The notes beneath the pieces are model-generated. The model had not been told where the DNA came from and searched no databases. It saw only the letters and a list, made by a program, of their open reading frames with translations. From Escherichia coli (GTDB lineage Bacteria; Pseudomonadota; Gammaproteobacteria; Enterobacterales; Enterobacteriaceae), in contig NZ_JAATUR010000019.1 in assembly GCF_011881725.1 (NCBI RefSeq), forward strand, positions 1 through 64,000: a stretch of 64,000 nucleotides of DNA. The letters run 5' to 3'. The position numbers were made by a program, and so were the translations under genes. Positions 36,883 to 46,934 of this stretch are shown in pieces (the stretch's first letter is position 1; every line of letters begins with the position of its first letter).

Positions 36883-37344
36883 ATGATCGACTGGCAGGAT
36901 CTCCATCACTCTGAATTATCGGTTTCTCAGCTTTATGCCTTATTACAATTACGTTGTGCGGTATTCGTCGTCGAACAAAACTGTCCTTATCAGGATGTCG
37001 ATGGTGACGATCTGGTAGGACAAAATCGCCACATTCTCGGCTGGCAAAACGGGGCACTGGTAGCGTATGCGAGGATTCTGAAAAGTGATGATGATCTTGA
37101 GCCGGTCGTTATTGGTCGAGTGATTGTCAGCGAAGCTTTGCGGGGAGAAAAAGTGGGGCAGCAACTGATGCGTCAAACGCTTGATTCATGTGCGCGTCAC
37201 TGGCCCGATAAGCCTGTTTACCTTGGCGCGCAGGCACATTTGCAAAACTTTTACCGCGGTTTTGGCTTTACCCCTGTAACGGATATCTACGAGGAAGATG
37301 GAATCCCCCACATTGGGATGGCGCGCGAAGTCATTCAGGCGTAA
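36883..37344 (+). CDS. elaA: GNAT-family N-acetyltransferase ElaA
   Basis: A 153-residue Gcn5-related acetyltransferase. LRCAVFVVEQNCPYQDVDG begins the fold, RVIVSEALRGEKVGQQLM is the acetyl-CoA pyrophosphate-binding motif A, and AQAHLQNFYRGFGF the motif B region. Substrate unknown. It is divergent from elaC with 64 bases between starts and lies 54 bases upstream of elaB. Confidence 0.9.
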   Translation: MIDWQDLHHSELSVSQLYALLQLRCAVFVVEQNCPYQDVDGDDLVGQNRHILGWQNGALVAYARILKSDDDLEPVVIGRVIVSEALRGEKVGQQLMRQTLDSCARHWPDKPVYLGAQAHLQNFYRGFGFTPVTDIYEEDGIPHIGMAREVIQA

Positions 37345-37398
37345 TTGATAACCGTTGTCTATAGTTAGTGACAGGTTTTAAGCAAATGGAGAATGAGA

Positions 37399-37704
37399 AT
37401 GTCTAATCAATTTGGTGATACACGCATCGATGACGACCTGACGTTACTGAGTGAAACACTGGAAGAGGTACTGCGCTCCTCTGGCGATCCCGCCGATCAG
37501 AAATATGTTGAACTGAAGGCGCGAGCAGAGAAGGCGCTGGATGATGTGAAAAAAAGAGTAAGCCAGGCTTCAGACAGCTATTACTATCGGGCGAAACAAG
37601 CGGTTTATCGTGCCGACGACTACGTTCATGAAAAACCGTGGCAGGGTATTGGCGTTGGCGCTGCGGTTGGTTTGGTATTAGGACTGTTGCTGGCACGCCG
37701 TTAA
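37399..37704 (+). CDS. elaB: tail-anchored ribosome-associated protein ElaB
   Basis: A 101-residue DUF883 (ElaB/YgaM/YqjD) protein: a charged helical N-terminal region and a single C-terminal glycine-rich membrane segment GVGAAVGLVLGLLLARR. In E. coli ElaB is an inner-membrane C-tail-anchored protein raised in stationary phase by RpoS and linked to ribosome binding and persistence. The start at 37399 follows AAATGGAGAATGAGA. The sequence appears unchanged from E. coli. Confidence 0.92.
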   Translation: MSNQFGDTRIDDDLTLLSETLEEVLRSSGDPADQKYVELKARAEKALDDVKKRVSQASDSYYYRAKQAVYRADDYVHEKPWQGIGVGAAVGLVLGLLLARR

Positions 37705-37718
37705 AACCTCCCTACACT

Positions 37719-37754
37719 GGGGTACTGCATTTTTCTTGCAGTACCCCGTATAAT
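37719..37754. promoter_or_regulatory. hairpin and TATAAT box upstream of menF
   Basis: GGGGTACTGCA (37719-37729) and TGCAGTACCCC (37737-37747) form a perfect 11-bp stem with a T-rich 7-base loop. A consensus TATAAT follows at 37749-37754, 28 bases before the menF start. It may be the elaB terminator and the menF -10 element side by side; no good -35 hexamer was found. Confidence 0.4.
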
Positions 37755-37782
37755 GTGAGGCTTTTAACAGGGAGAGGTCTGC

Positions 37783-39078
37783 GTGCAATCACTCACTACG
37801 GCGCTGGAAAATCTATTGCGCCATCTGTCGCAAGCGTTTCCAGCGGCGCCCGGCATTCGGGTTTTTGATGTTCCTTTCCCGTTAAATGACGCCTTTGATG
37901 CCTTAAGCTGGCTGGCCAGCCAGAAAATGTATCCGCAATTTTACTGGCAACAACGCAATGGTGATGAAGAGGCTGCCGTGCTGGGCACAATAGCCAGCTT
38001 TTCGTCGCTGGCGCAGGCACAGCATTTTCTCCGACAACACCCGGATCACTCCGACTTACGCATCTGGGGGCTGAATGCATTTGACCCATCGCAGGGCAAT
38101 TTGCTGTTACCGCGTCTGGAATGGCGACGCTGTGCGGGCAAAGCGACCCTTCGACTGACCCTTTTCAGCGAAAACTCCCTTCAGCAAGACGCACATCAGG
38201 CAAAGGAATTCATTGCTGCTCTGGTAAACATTAAATCGTTGCCAGCCCTGCATTTAACTATCACCCAAGAAAACCACTGGCCGGATAAACCTGGTTGGAC
38301 GCGGTTAATTAAACTGGCGACCGACACGATTGCTGAAGGTGGGCTGGATAAAGTGGTCCTGGCGCGGGCGACCGATCTGCATTTCTCAGATTTAGTTAAC
38401 GCGGCGGCAATGATGGCTGCCAGCCGTCGGTTGAATCTGAACTGCTACCATTTCTACATGGCCTTTGATGGCGAAACCGCGTTCCTGGGATCGTCTCCTG
38501 AACGGTTATGGCGGCGACGCGACAAAGCGTTACGTACTGAAGCACTGGCGGGAACGGTAGCGAATCATTCTGATGATAAACAGGCGCAACAATTAGGCGA
38601 GTGGCTGATGGCGGATGATAAAAACCAGCGCGAGAACATGCTGGTGGTGGAGGATATCTGTCAGCGGTTACAGGCCGATACCCAGACGCTGGATGTTTTA
38701 CCGCCGCAAGTACTGCGCCTGCGTAAAGTGCAGCATTTACGTCGCTGTATCTGGACCTCACTCAATAAGGCAGACGACGTGGTTTGTCTGCATCAGTTGC
38801 AGCCAACGGCAGCGGTAGCAGGCTTGCCGCGCGACCTGGCGCGGCAGTTCATCGCCCGGCACGAGCCGTTCACCCGTGAATGGTACGCCGGTTCTGCGGG
38901 CTATCTTTCATTACAACAAAGCGAGTTCTGCGTTTCCCTGCGTTCGGCAAAAATTAGCGGTAATATAGTGCGATTGTATGCCGGAGCGGGTATTGTCCGA
39001 GGCTCAGACCCCGAGCAAGAGTGGCAGGAAATCGACAACAAAGCGGCAGGGCTGCGTACTTTATTACAAATGGAATAG
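37783..39078 (+). CDS. menF: isochorismate synthase MenF
   Basis: A 431-residue chorismate-utilising enzyme that isomerises chorismate to isochorismate, the first committed menaquinone step. The catalytic C-terminal half shows [27 protein letters not shown] and YAGSAGYLS, and ends [20 protein letters not shown] with Mg2+ ligands. The start is GTG at 37783 after GGGAGAGGTCTGC. First gene of menFDHBCE. The N-terminal 150 residues show the most change from E. coli by memory. Confidence 0.95.
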   Translation: MQSLTTALENLLRHLSQAFPAAPGIRVFDVPFPLNDAFDALSWLASQKMYPQFYWQQRNGDEEAAVLGTIASFSSLAQAQHFLRQHPDHSDLRIWGLNAFDPSQGNLLLPRLEWRRCAGKATLRLTLFSENSLQQDAHQAKEFIAALVNIKSLPALHLTITQENHWPDKPGWTRLIKLATDTIAEGGLDKVVLARATDLHFSDLVNAAAMMAASRRLNLNCYHFYMAFDGETAFLGSSPERLWRRRDKALRTEALAGTVANHSDDKQAQQLGEWLMADDKNQRENMLVVEDICQRLQADTQTLDVLPPQVLRLRKVQHLRRCIWTSLNKADDVVCLHQLQPTAAVAGLPRDLARQFIARHEPFTREWYAGSAGYLSLQQSEFCVSLRSAKISGNIVRLYAGAGIVRGSDPEQEWQEIDNKAAGLRTLLQME

Positions 39079-39166
39079 TAATGAGTCGTATCATTACCGA
39101 TTCATATCAATAATCTATTTTTGTAGCTCCTTATACTTAGCCGCAATATTGATACCGGACAAACTC

Positions 39167-40837
39167 ATGTCAGTAAGCGCATTTAACCGACGCTGGGCGG
39201 CGGTCATTCTGGAAGCATTAACGCGTCATGGCGTCAGACACGTCTGTATCGCCCCTGGCTCGCGTTCGACACCGTTAACTTTGGCGGCAGCGGAGAATTC
39301 CGCATTTATCCACCACACCCATTTTGATGAGCGTGGGCTGGGGCATCTGGCGCTGGGGCTGGCAAAGGTCAGCAAACAACCGGTGGCGGTGATTGTGACC
39401 TCCGGCACGGCGGTCTCCAACCTCTATCCGGCATTGATTGAAGCCGGATTAACCGGAGAGAAATTGATCCTGTTAACCGCCGATCGTCCGCCAGAACTGA
39501 TTGACTGTGGTGCAAATCAGGCGATTCGCCAGCCGGGAATGTTCGCCTCTCATCCCACACATACTATTTCTCTGCCGCGTCCAACTCAGGATATTCCCGC
39601 CCGTTGGCTGGTTTCCACTATCGACCACGCTCTCGGTACGCTGCATGCGGGCGGAGTCCATATCAACTGCCCGTTTGCCGAACCGTTATATGGCGAGATG
39701 GATGACACAGGGCTTGCGTGGCAACAACGTCTTGGCGACTGGTGGCAGGGCGACAAACCGTGGCTGCGTGAAGCGCCTCGTCTGGAAAGCGAAAAACAGC
39801 GCGATTGGTTCTTCTGGCGGCAAAAACGCGGCGTGGTAGTCGCCGGGCGTATGAGTGCGGAAGAGGGCAAAAAGGTAGCCATCTGGGCGCAAACTCTTGG
39901 CTGGCCGCTGATTGGCGACGTACTATCACAAACCGGGCAGCCGCTGCCGTGCGCTGACCTGTGGTTGGGCAATGCCAAAGCGATTAGCGAGCTGCAACAG
40001 GCGCAGATTGTGGTGCAACTGGGGAGCAGCCTGACGGGCAAACGACTCCTGCAATGGCAGGCGAGCTGTGAACCCGAAGAGTACTGGATTGTTGATGACA
40101 TCGAAGGGCAGCTTGACCCTGCACATCACCGTGGACGTCGCCTGATTGCCAATATTGCTGACTGGCTGGAGCTGCATCCGGCAGAAAAACGCCAGCCCTG
40201 GTGCGTTGAAATCCCGCGCCTGGCTGAACAGGCAATGCAGGCAGTTGTTGCTCGCCGTGATATCTTCGGTGAAGCGCAACTGGCACACCGCATCAGCAAT
40301 TATCTGCCGGAACAGGGGCAACTTTTTGTCGGCAATAGCCTGGTGGTGCGTCTGATTGATGCGCTTTCGCAACTTCCTGCAGGCTATCCGGTGTACAGCA
40401 ACCGTGGGGCCAGCGGTATCGACGGACTTCTTTCTACTGCCGCAGGCGTTCAGCGGGCGAGCGGTAAGCCGACGCTGGCGATAGTGGGCGATCTTTCTGC
40501 TCTTTACGATCTCAACGCGCTGGCATTACTGCGTCAGGTTTCCGCGCCTCTCGTACTGATTGTGGTGAACAACAACGGCGGGCAAATTTTTTCGCTGCTG
40601 CCGACGCCGAAAAGCGAGCGCGAGCGTTTTTATCTGATGCCGCAAAATGTTCATTTTGAGCACGCCGCCGCGATGTTTGAGCTGAAATATCATCGTCCGC
40701 AAAACTGGCAGGAACTTGAAACGGCACTTGCCGGCGCCTGGCGTACCCCGACCACTACGGTGATTGAAATGGTGGTTAACGACACCGACGGCGCGCAAAC
40801 CCTCCAGCAACTGCTGGCGCAGGTAAGCCATTTATGA
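39167..40837 (+). CDS. menD: SEPHCHC synthase MenD
   Basis: A 556-residue thiamine-diphosphate enzyme that adds 2-oxoglutarate-derived succinic semialdehyde to isochorismate, giving SEPHCHC. The N-terminal PYR domain contains [11 protein letters not shown] and the [12 protein letters not shown] glutamate. The C-terminal PP domain has [12 protein letters not shown]...[10 protein letters not shown], the ThDP/Mg2+ motif. The start [10 protein letters not shown] is chosen by family length. The open frame runs 63 codons further upstream into menF without a good site. Confidence 0.96.
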   Translation: MSVSAFNRRWAAVILEALTRHGVRHVCIAPGSRSTPLTLAAAENSAFIHHTHFDERGLGHLALGLAKVSKQPVAVIVTSGTAVSNLYPALIEAGLTGEKLILLTADRPPELIDCGANQAIRQPGMFASHPTHTISLPRPTQDIPARWLVSTIDHALGTLHAGGVHINCPFAEPLYGEMDDTGLAWQQRLGDWWQGDKPWLREAPRLESEKQRDWFFWRQKRGVVVAGRMSAEEGKKVAIWAQTLGWPLIGDVLSQTGQPLPCADLWLGNAKAISELQQAQIVVQLGSSLTGKRLLQWQASCEPEEYWIVDDIEGQLDPAHHRGRRLIANIADWLELHPAEKRQPWCVEIPRLAEQAMQAVVARRDIFGEAQLAHRISNYLPEQGQLFVGNSLVVRLIDALSQLPAGYPVYSNRGASGIDGLLSTAAGVQRASGKPTLAIVGDLSALYDLNALALLRQVSAPLVLIVVNNNGGQIFSLLPTPKSERERFYLMPQNVHFEHAAAMFELKYHRPQNWQELETALAGAWRTPTTTVIEMVVNDTDGAQTLQQLLAQVSHL

Positions 40838-41592
40838 TCCTGCACGCGCAGGCAAAACACGGTAAGCCAGGTTTTCCCTGGCTGGTGTTTTTGCACGGTT
40901 TTTCCGGCGACTGCCACGAATGGCAAGAAGTGGGCGAGGCGTTTGCAGACTACTCGCGATTGTATGTTGATCTCCCCGGACACGGCGGTTCAGCGGCAAA
41001 TCGCGTCGGTGGTTTTGCTGATGTCACCGATTTACTGCGTAATACCCTGGTTAGTTACAACATACTAAACTGCTGGTTGGTAGGATACTCGCTCGGCGGA
41101 CGGGTGGCGATGATGGCGGCTTGTCAGGAGATGCCGGGGCTGAGTGGCGTGATTGTCGAAGGTGGGCATCCTGGGCTGCAAAGTGCCGAGCAACGTGCGG
41201 AACGCCAGCGTTCCGACAACCATTGGGCGCAGCGTTTTCGTACAGAACCGTTAACGGCGGTATTCACCGACTGGTATCAACAACCTGTTTTTGCCTCGCT
41301 CAATGACGACCAACGCCGGGAGCTGGTGGCACTGCGCAGCAACAATAATGGCGCAACCCTTGCCGCCATGCTGGAGGTCACTTCTCTCGCCGTCCAGCCT
41401 GATTTACGTGCTAACCTTAGCGCCCGCACATTTGCGTTTTATTATTTATGTGGTGAACGTGACAGCAAATTCCGCGCTCTGGCGGCGGAACTGGCTGCCG
41501 ACTGCCATGTCATTCCTCGCGCCGGACATAACGCGCATCGGGAAAATCCCGCTGGCGTAATCGCAAGTCTGGCGCAGATTTTGCGTTTCTGA
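40834..41592 (+). CDS. menH: SHCHC synthase MenH
   Basis: A 252-residue alpha/beta hydrolase that eliminates pyruvate from SEPHCHC to give SHCHC. The nucleophile elbow [12 protein letters not shown] holds the serine near 86. The catalytic histidine is in [11 protein letters not shown], and the oxyanion motif is [12 protein letters not shown]. It overlaps menD by four bases. Confidence 0.95.
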   Translation: MILHAQAKHGKPGFPWLVFLHGFSGDCHEWQEVGEAFADYSRLYVDLPGHGGSAANRVGGFADVTDLLRNTLVSYNILNCWLVGYSLGGRVAMMAACQEMPGLSGVIVEGGHPGLQSAEQRAERQRSDNHWAQRFRTEPLTAVFTDWYQQPVFASLNDDQRRELVALRSNNNGATLAAMLEVTSLAVQPDLRANLSARTFAFYYLCGERDSKFRALAAELAADCHVIPRAGHNAHRENPAGVIASLAQILRF

Positions 41593-41606
41593 CTAAAGGA
41601 CACAAT

Positions 41607-42464
41607 ATGATTTATCCTGATGAAGCAATGCTTTACGCACCGGTTGAATGGCACGACTGTTCCGAAGGTTTCGAGGACATTCGTTATGAAAAATCCACCG
41701 ACGGTATCGCAAAAATCACCATTAATCGTCCGCAGGTGCGCAATGCCTTCCGTCCTCTGACGGTAAAAGAGATGATTCAGGCGCTGGCGGATGCGCGTTA
41801 TGACGACAACATTGGCGTGATCATTCTGACAGGCGCAGGCGATAAAGCGTTCTGCTCCGGCGGTGACCAGAAAGTGCGCGGCGATTACGGCGGTTATCAA
41901 GATGACTCCGGCGTACATCACCTGAACGTGCTGGACTTCCAGCGTCAGATCCGTACCTGTCCGAAACCGGTCGTCGCAATGGTCGCAGGCTACTCCATCG
42001 GCGGCGGTCACGTACTGCATATGATGTGCGACCTGACCATTGCTGCGGAAAACGCCATCTTCGGTCAGACAGGCCCGAAAGTTGGTTCCTTCGACGGTGG
42101 CTGGGGCGCTTCCTACATGGCTCGCATTGTCGGGCAGAAAAAAGCGCGTGAAATCTGGTTCCTGTGCCGTCAGTACGACGCGAAACAGGCGCTGGACATG
42201 GGCCTTGTGAACACCGTTGTCCCGCTGGCCGATCTGGAAAAAGAAACCGTCCGTTGGTGCCGCGAAATGCTGCAAAACAGCCCGATGGCGCTGCGCTGCC
42301 TGAAAGCTGCGCTGAACGCCGACTGTGACGGGCAGGCGGGGCTGCAGGAGCTGGCGGGCAACGCCACCATGCTTTTCTACATGACGGAAGAAGGTCAGGA
42401 AGGTCGCAACGCTTTCAACCAGAAACGTCAGCCTGATTTCAGCAAATTTAAACGGAATCCGTAA
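41607..42464 (+). CDS. menB: 1,4-dihydroxy-2-naphthoyl-CoA synthase MenB
   Basis: A 285-residue crotonase-fold enzyme that cyclises o-succinylbenzoyl-CoA to dihydroxynaphthoyl-CoA. The oxyanion-hole segments [14 protein letters not shown] and [13 protein letters not shown] are intact, and [17 protein letters not shown] holds the bicarbonate/aspartate site region. It starts 14 bases after menH and its stop overlaps the menC start by one base. Confidence 0.96.
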   Translation: MIYPDEAMLYAPVEWHDCSEGFEDIRYEKSTDGIAKITINRPQVRNAFRPLTVKEMIQALADARYDDNIGVIILTGAGDKAFCSGGDQKVRGDYGGYQDDSGVHHLNVLDFQRQIRTCPKPVVAMVAGYSIGGGHVLHMMCDLTIAAENAIFGQTGPKVGSFDGGWGASYMARIVGQKKAREIWFLCRQYDAKQALDMGLVNTVVPLADLEKETVRWCREMLQNSPMALRCLKAALNADCDGQAGLQELAGNATMLFYMTEEGQEGRNAFNQKRQPDFSKFKRNP

Positions 42465-43426
42465 TGCGTAGCGCGCAGGTATACCGCTGGCAGATCCCCA
42501 TGGACGCGGGGGTGGTTCTGCGCGACAGGCGGTTAAAAACCCGCGACGGGCTGTATGTTTGCCTGCGTGACGGCGAGCGCGAAGGGTGGGGGGAGATCTC
42601 CCCACTGCCGGGCTTCAGCCAGGAAAACCAGGAAGAGGCGCAAAGCGTGCTTCTTACCTGGGTAAATGACTGGCTGGCAGGCGATTGCGAATTACCGCAA
42701 ATGCCTTCCGTCGCCTTTGGCCTGAGCTGCGCGCAGGCAGAGCTTACCGATACGTTGCCGCAGGCGGCCAATTATCGTGCTGCGCCGCTGTGTAATGGCG
42801 ATCCTGACGATCTGATCCTCAAACTTGCCGATATACCTGGTGAGAAAGTGGCGAAGGTCAAAGTGGGATTGTACGAAGCAGTACGTGACGGCATGGTGGT
42901 AAATCTGTTGCTGGAGGCAATCCCGGATCTGCATTTGCGTCTTGACGCAAATCGCGCCTGGACGCCACTGAAAGGCCAGCAATTTGCCAAATACGTTAAC
43001 CCGGATTATCGCGATCGCATCGCTTTTCTTGAAGAACCGTGCAAAAACCGCGATGATTCGCGTGCGTTTGCCCGTGAAACCGGCATTGCCATTGCCTGGG
43101 ATGAAAGTCTGCGTGAGCCAGATTTTGCCTTCGTGGCGGAAGAGGGCGTACGCGCGGTGGTAATCAAACCCACTCTCACTGGCAGCCTGGAGAAAGTGCG
43201 TGAGCAGGTACAGGCGGCGCATGCGCTGGGGCTGACGGCAGTGATCAGTTCTTCCATCGAATCGAGCTTAGGTCTAACGCAACTGGCGCGGATTGCTGCC
43301 TGGTTAACGCCAGACACCATTCCGGGGCTGGACACGCTGGATCTGATGCAGGCGCAGCAGGTTCGTCGCTGGCCGGGTAGCCCGCTGCCTTTCGTGGACC
43401 TTGATGCACTGGAGCGGCTGTTATGA
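42464..43426 (+). CDS. menC: o-succinylbenzoate synthase MenC
   Basis: A 320-residue enolase-superfamily dehydratase that converts SHCHC to o-succinylbenzoate. The catalytic KVKVG lysine near 133 and metal ligands in [17 protein letters not shown] and AWDESLRE are visible, as is the second lysine in [11 protein letters not shown]. It is joined to menB and overlaps menE by four bases. Confidence 0.95.
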   Translation: MRSAQVYRWQIPMDAGVVLRDRRLKTRDGLYVCLRDGEREGWGEISPLPGFSQENQEEAQSVLLTWVNDWLAGDCELPQMPSVAFGLSCAQAELTDTLPQAANYRAAPLCNGDPDDLILKLADIPGEKVAKVKVGLYEAVRDGMVVNLLLEAIPDLHLRLDANRAWTPLKGQQFAKYVNPDYRDRIAFLEEPCKNRDDSRAFARETGIAIAWDESLREPDFAFVAEEGVRAVVIKPTLTGSLEKVREQVQAAHALGLTAVISSSIESSLGLTQLARIAAWLTPDTIPGLDTLDLMQAQQVRRWPGSPLPFVDLDALERLL

Positions 43427-44778
43427 TCTTCTCTGACTGGCCGTGGCGTCACTGGTGGCAAGTGCGGGGAGAGGCCGTCGCCTTACGTCTCAATGACGAG
43501 CAACTCAACTGGCGCGAGCTTTGTGCTCGCGTCGATAAATTAGCCTCAGGCTTTACGGCGCAGGGCGTGGTTGAGGGCAGTGGCGTGATGCTACGGGCGT
43601 GGAACACGCCGCAAACGCTGCTGACCTGGCTGGCGTTACTGCAATGTGGTGCGCGAGTGCTGCCCGTGAATCCACAACTGCCGCAACCATTGCTTGAGGA
43701 ATTGCTGCCCAATCTTACGCTGCAATTTGCGCTGGTAGCGGAAGGGGAAAACACGTTTCCGGCGTTAACGTCGCTGCATATTCAGGCTGTCGAAGGCGTA
43801 CATGCCGTTGCGTGGCAGCCGACGCGTCTTTGCTCGATGACATTGACCTCCGGCTCCACAGGCTTGCCAAAAGCCGCTGTCCATACTTATCAGGCCCATC
43901 TTGCCAGTGCCGAAGGTGTGTTATCGCTAATTCCGTTTGGCGAGCATGACGACTGGCTGCTCTCGTTGCCGCTGTTTCACGTCTCCGGTCAGGGAATTAT
44001 GTGGCGCTGGTTGTACGCTGGCGCGCGGATGACGGTACGCGATAAACAGCCGCTGGAGCAGATGTTGGCCGGTTGTACGCACGCTTCGCTGGTGCCGACT
44101 CAGCTCTGGCGTTTGCTGGTTAATAGTAGTTCAGTTTCCCTGAAAGCCGTTTTGCTTGGCGGCGCGGCGATCCCGGTCGAGTTGACGGAACAGGCGCGCG
44201 AGCAGGGGATTCGTTGCTTTTGCGGCTATGGTCTGACGGAGTTCGCTTCCACGGTATGTGCGAAAGAAGCCGATGGTCTGGCCGATGTCGGTTCGCCGCT
44301 GCCTGGTCGGGAAGTGAAAGTGGTTAATGATGAAGTGTGGCTACGTGCTGCCAGTATGGCAGAAGGTTACTGGAGGAACGGACAACTGGTGCCGCTGGTC
44401 AATGATGAAGGCTGGTACGCCACGCGCGATCGCGGCGAGATGCATAATGGCAAGCTGACCATTGTCGGACGTTTAGACAATCTGTTCTTCAGCGGTGGTG
44501 AAGGCATTCAGCCAGAAGAAGTCGAACGTGTGATTGCCGCGCATCCTGCGGTTTTGCAGGTGTTTATCGTCCCTGTTGCTGACAAGGAGTTTGGTCATCG
44601 ACCGGTAGCGGTGGTGGAGTATGACCAACAAAGCGTTGATCTTAGCGAATGGGTGAAAAATAAGCTGGCCCGTTTTCAACAACCGGTACGTTGGTTAACG
44701 CTGCCGCCTGAACTGAAAAACGGTGGCATTAAAATTTCACGTAAGGCGCTAAAAGAGTGGGTGCAACGCCAGCAATAA
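43423..44778 (+). CDS. menE: o-succinylbenzoate-CoA ligase MenE
   Basis: A 451-residue ANL-superfamily adenylating enzyme that activates o-succinylbenzoate with ATP and CoA. The P-loop-like [17 protein letters not shown], motif FCGYGLTE, and [19 protein letters not shown] (A7-A8 motifs) are seen. The C-terminal catalytic lysine is in [14 protein letters not shown]. Last gene of the men operon; no clear terminator before pmrD 110 bases downstream. Confidence 0.96.
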   Translation: MIFSDWPWRHWWQVRGEAVALRLNDEQLNWRELCARVDKLASGFTAQGVVEGSGVMLRAWNTPQTLLTWLALLQCGARVLPVNPQLPQPLLEELLPNLTLQFALVAEGENTFPALTSLHIQAVEGVHAVAWQPTRLCSMTLTSGSTGLPKAAVHTYQAHLASAEGVLSLIPFGEHDDWLLSLPLFHVSGQGIMWRWLYAGARMTVRDKQPLEQMLAGCTHASLVPTQLWRLLVNSSSVSLKAVLLGGAAIPVELTEQAREQGIRCFCGYGLTEFASTVCAKEADGLADVGSPLPGREVKVVNDEVWLRAASMAEGYWRNGQLVPLVNDEGWYATRDRGEMHNGKLTIVGRLDNLFFSGGEGIQPEEVERVIAAHPAVLQVFIVPVADKEFGHRPVAVVEYDQQSVDLSEWVKNKLARFQQPVRWLTLPPELKNGGIKISRKALKEWVQRQQ

Positions 44779-44819
44779 TTCCCCCTCCGTTTCACTTCTC
44801 ATTTTTGCCATTCCATTGC

Positions 44820-44836
44820 CGTTGATAAAGAGTTTA
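44820..44836 (+). promoter_or_regulatory. candidate PhoP box upstream of pmrD
   Basis: CGTTGA-TAAAG-AGTTTA approximates the PhoP direct repeat (T/G)GTTTA-N5-(T/G)GTTTA with correct 11-base periodicity. A weak -10-like TAAATT starts 12 bases after it. pmrD is PhoP-activated in enterobacteria, so the position is sensible; the match is imperfect. Confidence 0.35.
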
Positions 44837-44887
44837 TCTGTTAATCTGTAAATTGATGTGAAAACTCTTAGCAAACAGGATAGTGCA

Positions 44888-45160
44888 ATGGAATGGCTGG
44901 TCAAAAAATCGTGCTGCGATAAACAAGATAACAGACATGTACTGATGCTCTGTGATGCTGGCGGCGCGATAAAAATGATCGCAGAAGTGAAGAGTGACTT
45001 CGCCGTGAAAGTGGGGGATTTACTCTCGCCTTTACAGAATGCGCTTTACTGTATTAATCGTGAAAAGTTGCACACGGTCAAAGTCCTCTCGGCAAGCTGT
45101 TATAGTCCAGAAGAGTGGAAGCGGCAATGTAAATCGGCTAATAACGTTGTTTTGCAGTAG
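44888..45160 (+). CDS. pmrD: signal transduction connector PmrD, altered C-terminus
   Basis: A 90-residue protein. PmrD links PhoPQ to PmrAB/BasSR by protecting phospho-PmrA (strong in Salmonella, weak in E. coli). Residues 1-79 (MEWLVKKSCCDKQDNRHVLM onward) match E. coli PmrD closely. The last residues SANNVVLQ differ from the 88-residue K-12 form because the frame now runs 23 bases into the antisense end of the arnF remnant. The ATG follows CAGGATAGTGCA. The arn operon, PmrD's main downstream target through BasR, is missing next door. Confidence 0.88.
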   Translation: MEWLVKKSCCDKQDNRHVLMLCDAGGAIKMIAEVKSDFAVKVGDLLSPLQNALYCINREKLHTVKVLSASCYSPEEWKRQCKSANNVVLQ

Positions 45161-45298
45161 GCAGGAAAATCAGCATCATTCCGCGCATAATACAGGTTAC
45201 GCCCATTTCGATAACTTCTTTAATCGCAGCGAGTTCGTCCACCCTCATTGTCGGGAGAGAAAAAGCAAAAAGGCTGACATCGTTTTTCCTTTCGCCAT
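45138..45298 (-). pseudogene. arnB-arnF deletion scar (remnant of the arnBCADTEF operon)
   Basis: Read on the - strand from 45298, the sequence gives MAKGKTMSAFLLF, matching ArnB's MAEGKAMSEFLPF start. After a net one-base loss it continues in the next frame as MRVDELAAIKEVIE (ArnB MGVEELAAVKEVLE). From about 45207 it changes without a break to MGVTCIMRGMMLIFLPTAKQ-RY-stop, the ArnF C-terminus ([21 protein letters not shown]). The junction at about 45201-45207 shares a GGC glycine codon between the two genes. About 7.5 kb (most of arnB, all of arnC, A, D, T, E and most of arnF) is gone. K-12 sequences are from memory. Confidence 0.85.
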
Positions 45299-45587
45299 TG
45301 AATACCTGTCTGTTTATATTTGCTATAAAGAGAGTTATGTATATTTTTCCATTTGGAAAGAAAGTCTAAGGGTAAAACATTAATTTAACCTTAAGGAACT
45401 AACATAGTACTTAAATATTATTTTTTTCGTTTTTTTATCTTATTCGGGCTTTTAATTTGGCAAGATTTAAGGCATTTTGCGTGCATCGTAATGTTTTAAT
45501 ATTTTCCCAGCCACTCTTTATTGGTGAAAATGCCGTTGGTTTTCACGGGTATTTAGTCGGTTGTGCTTGTCTACAGGTGGAGTTTAC
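45161..45587. promoter_or_regulatory. pmrD-ais intergenic region with orphan arn promoter
   Basis: A 427-base region without a working gene. Its left part is the arnB-arnF scar. From 45299 it is the AT-rich divergent control region of arnB and ais. An ATTAAT-TTAAC-CTTAAG box (45379-45395) lies within it. The ais start is preceded by an AGGTGGAG binding site. Confidence 0.6.
45379..45395 (-). promoter_or_regulatory. BasR (PmrA) box of the lost arn operon
   Basis: On the - strand the sequence reads CTTAAG-GTTAA-ATTAAT, a match to the PmrA/BasR direct repeat (C/T)TTAA(G/T)-N5-(C/T)TTAA(G/T) with one mismatch. It lies 81 bases before the arnB start codon and 193 bases before ais, the known location of this shared operator. 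Confidence 0.65.
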
Positions 45588-46190
45588 GTGTTAGCTTTTT
45601 GCTGGACTTCGTTGAAGTCTAAAAAATATGCCTTCATTTTACTGGCGCTTGCTGCGATTGCAGTGCAGGGTACACATGCAGCCTGGAGTAGTAATGGTTT
45701 GCCGCGTATCGACAACAAAACGTTGGCTAGATTATCGCAACAGCACCCCGTAGTGGTTCTATTTCGCCATGGAGAACGCTGCGATCGTTCCTCCAATCAA
45801 TGCTTGTCAGACAAAACAGGTATTACGGTAAATGGCTCTCAGGATGCACGTAAATTGGGCAAAGCCTTCAGCGCAGATATCCCTGATTTCGATCTTTATT
45901 CCAGTAATACCGTTCGGACCATACAATCGGCGACCTGGTTTTCTGCGGGTAAAAAACTGACGGTAGATAAGCGATTTCTACAGTGTGGTAACGAGATTTA
46001 TAGCGCAATTAAGGACTTGCAAACAAAATCGCCTGATAAAAACATCGTTATTTTTACTCATAACCACTGCCTGACGTATATCGCCAAAGATAAGCGTGAT
46101 GCGACATTTAAACCAGATTATCTGGATGGATTGGTCATGCATGTGGAAAAAGGCAAAGTATTTCTGGATGGTGAGTTTGTTAATCGTTGA
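45588..46190 (+). CDS. ais: putative LPS core heptose(II)-phosphate phosphatase Ais
   Basis: A 200-residue exported protein of the histidine phosphatase superfamily. An N-terminal signal segment ([17 protein letters not shown], about residues 9-25) precedes the domain. The phosphohistidine motif FRHGERC places H61 within RHGE. A distal [14 protein letters not shown] carries the second histidine. Ais is induced through BasR and proposed to act on lipopolysaccharide phosphate. Start is GTG at 45588 after AGGTGGAGTTTAC. It has lost its divergent partner operon arn but is itself intact. Confidence 0.88.
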   Translation: MLAFCWTSLKSKKYAFILLALAAIAVQGTHAAWSSNGLPRIDNKTLARLSQQHPVVVLFRHGERCDRSSNQCLSDKTGITVNGSQDARKLGKAFSADIPDFDLYSSNTVRTIQSATWFSAGKKLTVDKRFLQCGNEIYSAIKDLQTKSPDKNIVIFTHNHCLTYIAKDKRDATFKPDYLDGLVMHVEKGKVFLDGEFVNR

Positions 46191-46199
46191 TTTTTGAAT

Positions 46200-46223
46200 A
46201 TGACAGCCAGATATGGCTGTCAT
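46200..46223. terminator. convergent stem-loop between ais and nudI
   Basis: ATGACAGCCA-GATA-TGGCTGTCAT is a perfect 10-bp stem lying between the stops of the two converging genes. T content after it is modest on both strands. Confidence 0.55.
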
Positions 46224-46228
46224 TTCTA

Positions 46229-46654
46229 TTACAGCAGCCCTTTCAAACGTAACGTTTTGCGGGTTGCAACATTCAAATCGTATTGTGCCAGATCTTCGGG
46301 GTTTACCCAGGCGTATTCCTGAAACTCTTCGTTAATTTTTACTTCACGGTTGGCAGAAACGCAGTCAAAGATCAGGTAAATCATATAAATCTCTTCCTTA
46401 TGACCATCTGCATACGTCTTAGTGCGAATGTCATCGCTGAAAGTCCACGGAGTGATTTCTGTCAGAATTAATGCTTCTCCCAGTTCTTCGCGGATTTCTC
46501 GGCGCAATGCTTCTTCAATACGCTCGCCGGGTTCAACACCACCGCCTGACAGCGCCCATTGTCCCGGAAACACGCCGCGATCGTCGGCCATTTTACACAG
46601 CAAATAAGCACTATCATTTTGAATCAAAGGGCAAACAATAGTCCGTTGTCGCAC
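46229..46654 (-). CDS. nudI: nucleoside triphosphatase NudI
   Basis: A 141-residue Nudix hydrolase preferring pyrimidine deoxynucleoside triphosphates (dUTP, dTTP, dCTP). The Nudix box [23 protein letters not shown] begins near residue 38. The start is GTG at 46654 ([10 protein letters not shown]), giving the family's length; the frame is open 15 codons upstream but without support. Convergent with ais. Confidence 0.92.
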   Translation of the reverse strand: MRQRTIVCPLIQNDSAYLLCKMADDRGVFPGQWALSGGGVEPGERIEEALRREIREELGEALILTEITPWTFSDDIRTKTYADGHKEEIYMIYLIFDCVSANREVKINEEFQEYAWVNPEDLAQYDLNVATRKTLRLKGLL

Positions 46655-46934
46655 AGGGGTATTCCTTAAAAGTAAAAAGAAACCACGAGAATACGGCAAC
46701 TCATAAATATACGAAAGTGACAGTAGTCTCTTTTGTGATGATAACTGCGCTAATTATTATTTTTGTGTCCATCAGTAAAGCATGTTTATTTTTTCGGCGT
46801 TTAATTATTAAAGAAGTATTTAGTTACAATAAGTTAGCAGATCACTTTTTTCGCGCATTGAATCCTCTGCGTCAGGCAGTACAATCCCGCAGCTTTGGGG
46901 AAATTTGATTATCTTCTTGCGGGAAAAAGTAAAA

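Noticed and set aside
45039..45383. 114-codon + strand frame across the pmrD end and arn scar
   Set aside because: It overlaps pmrD out of frame and is explained by the arnB-arnF remnant on the other strand.
46717..46908. 63-codon frame between nudI and yfaZ with a hydrophobic N-terminus
   Set aside because: It starts at a GTG with no Shine-Dalgarno in an AT-rich promoter region. The hydrophobicity follows from T-rich codons, and no family was recognised.
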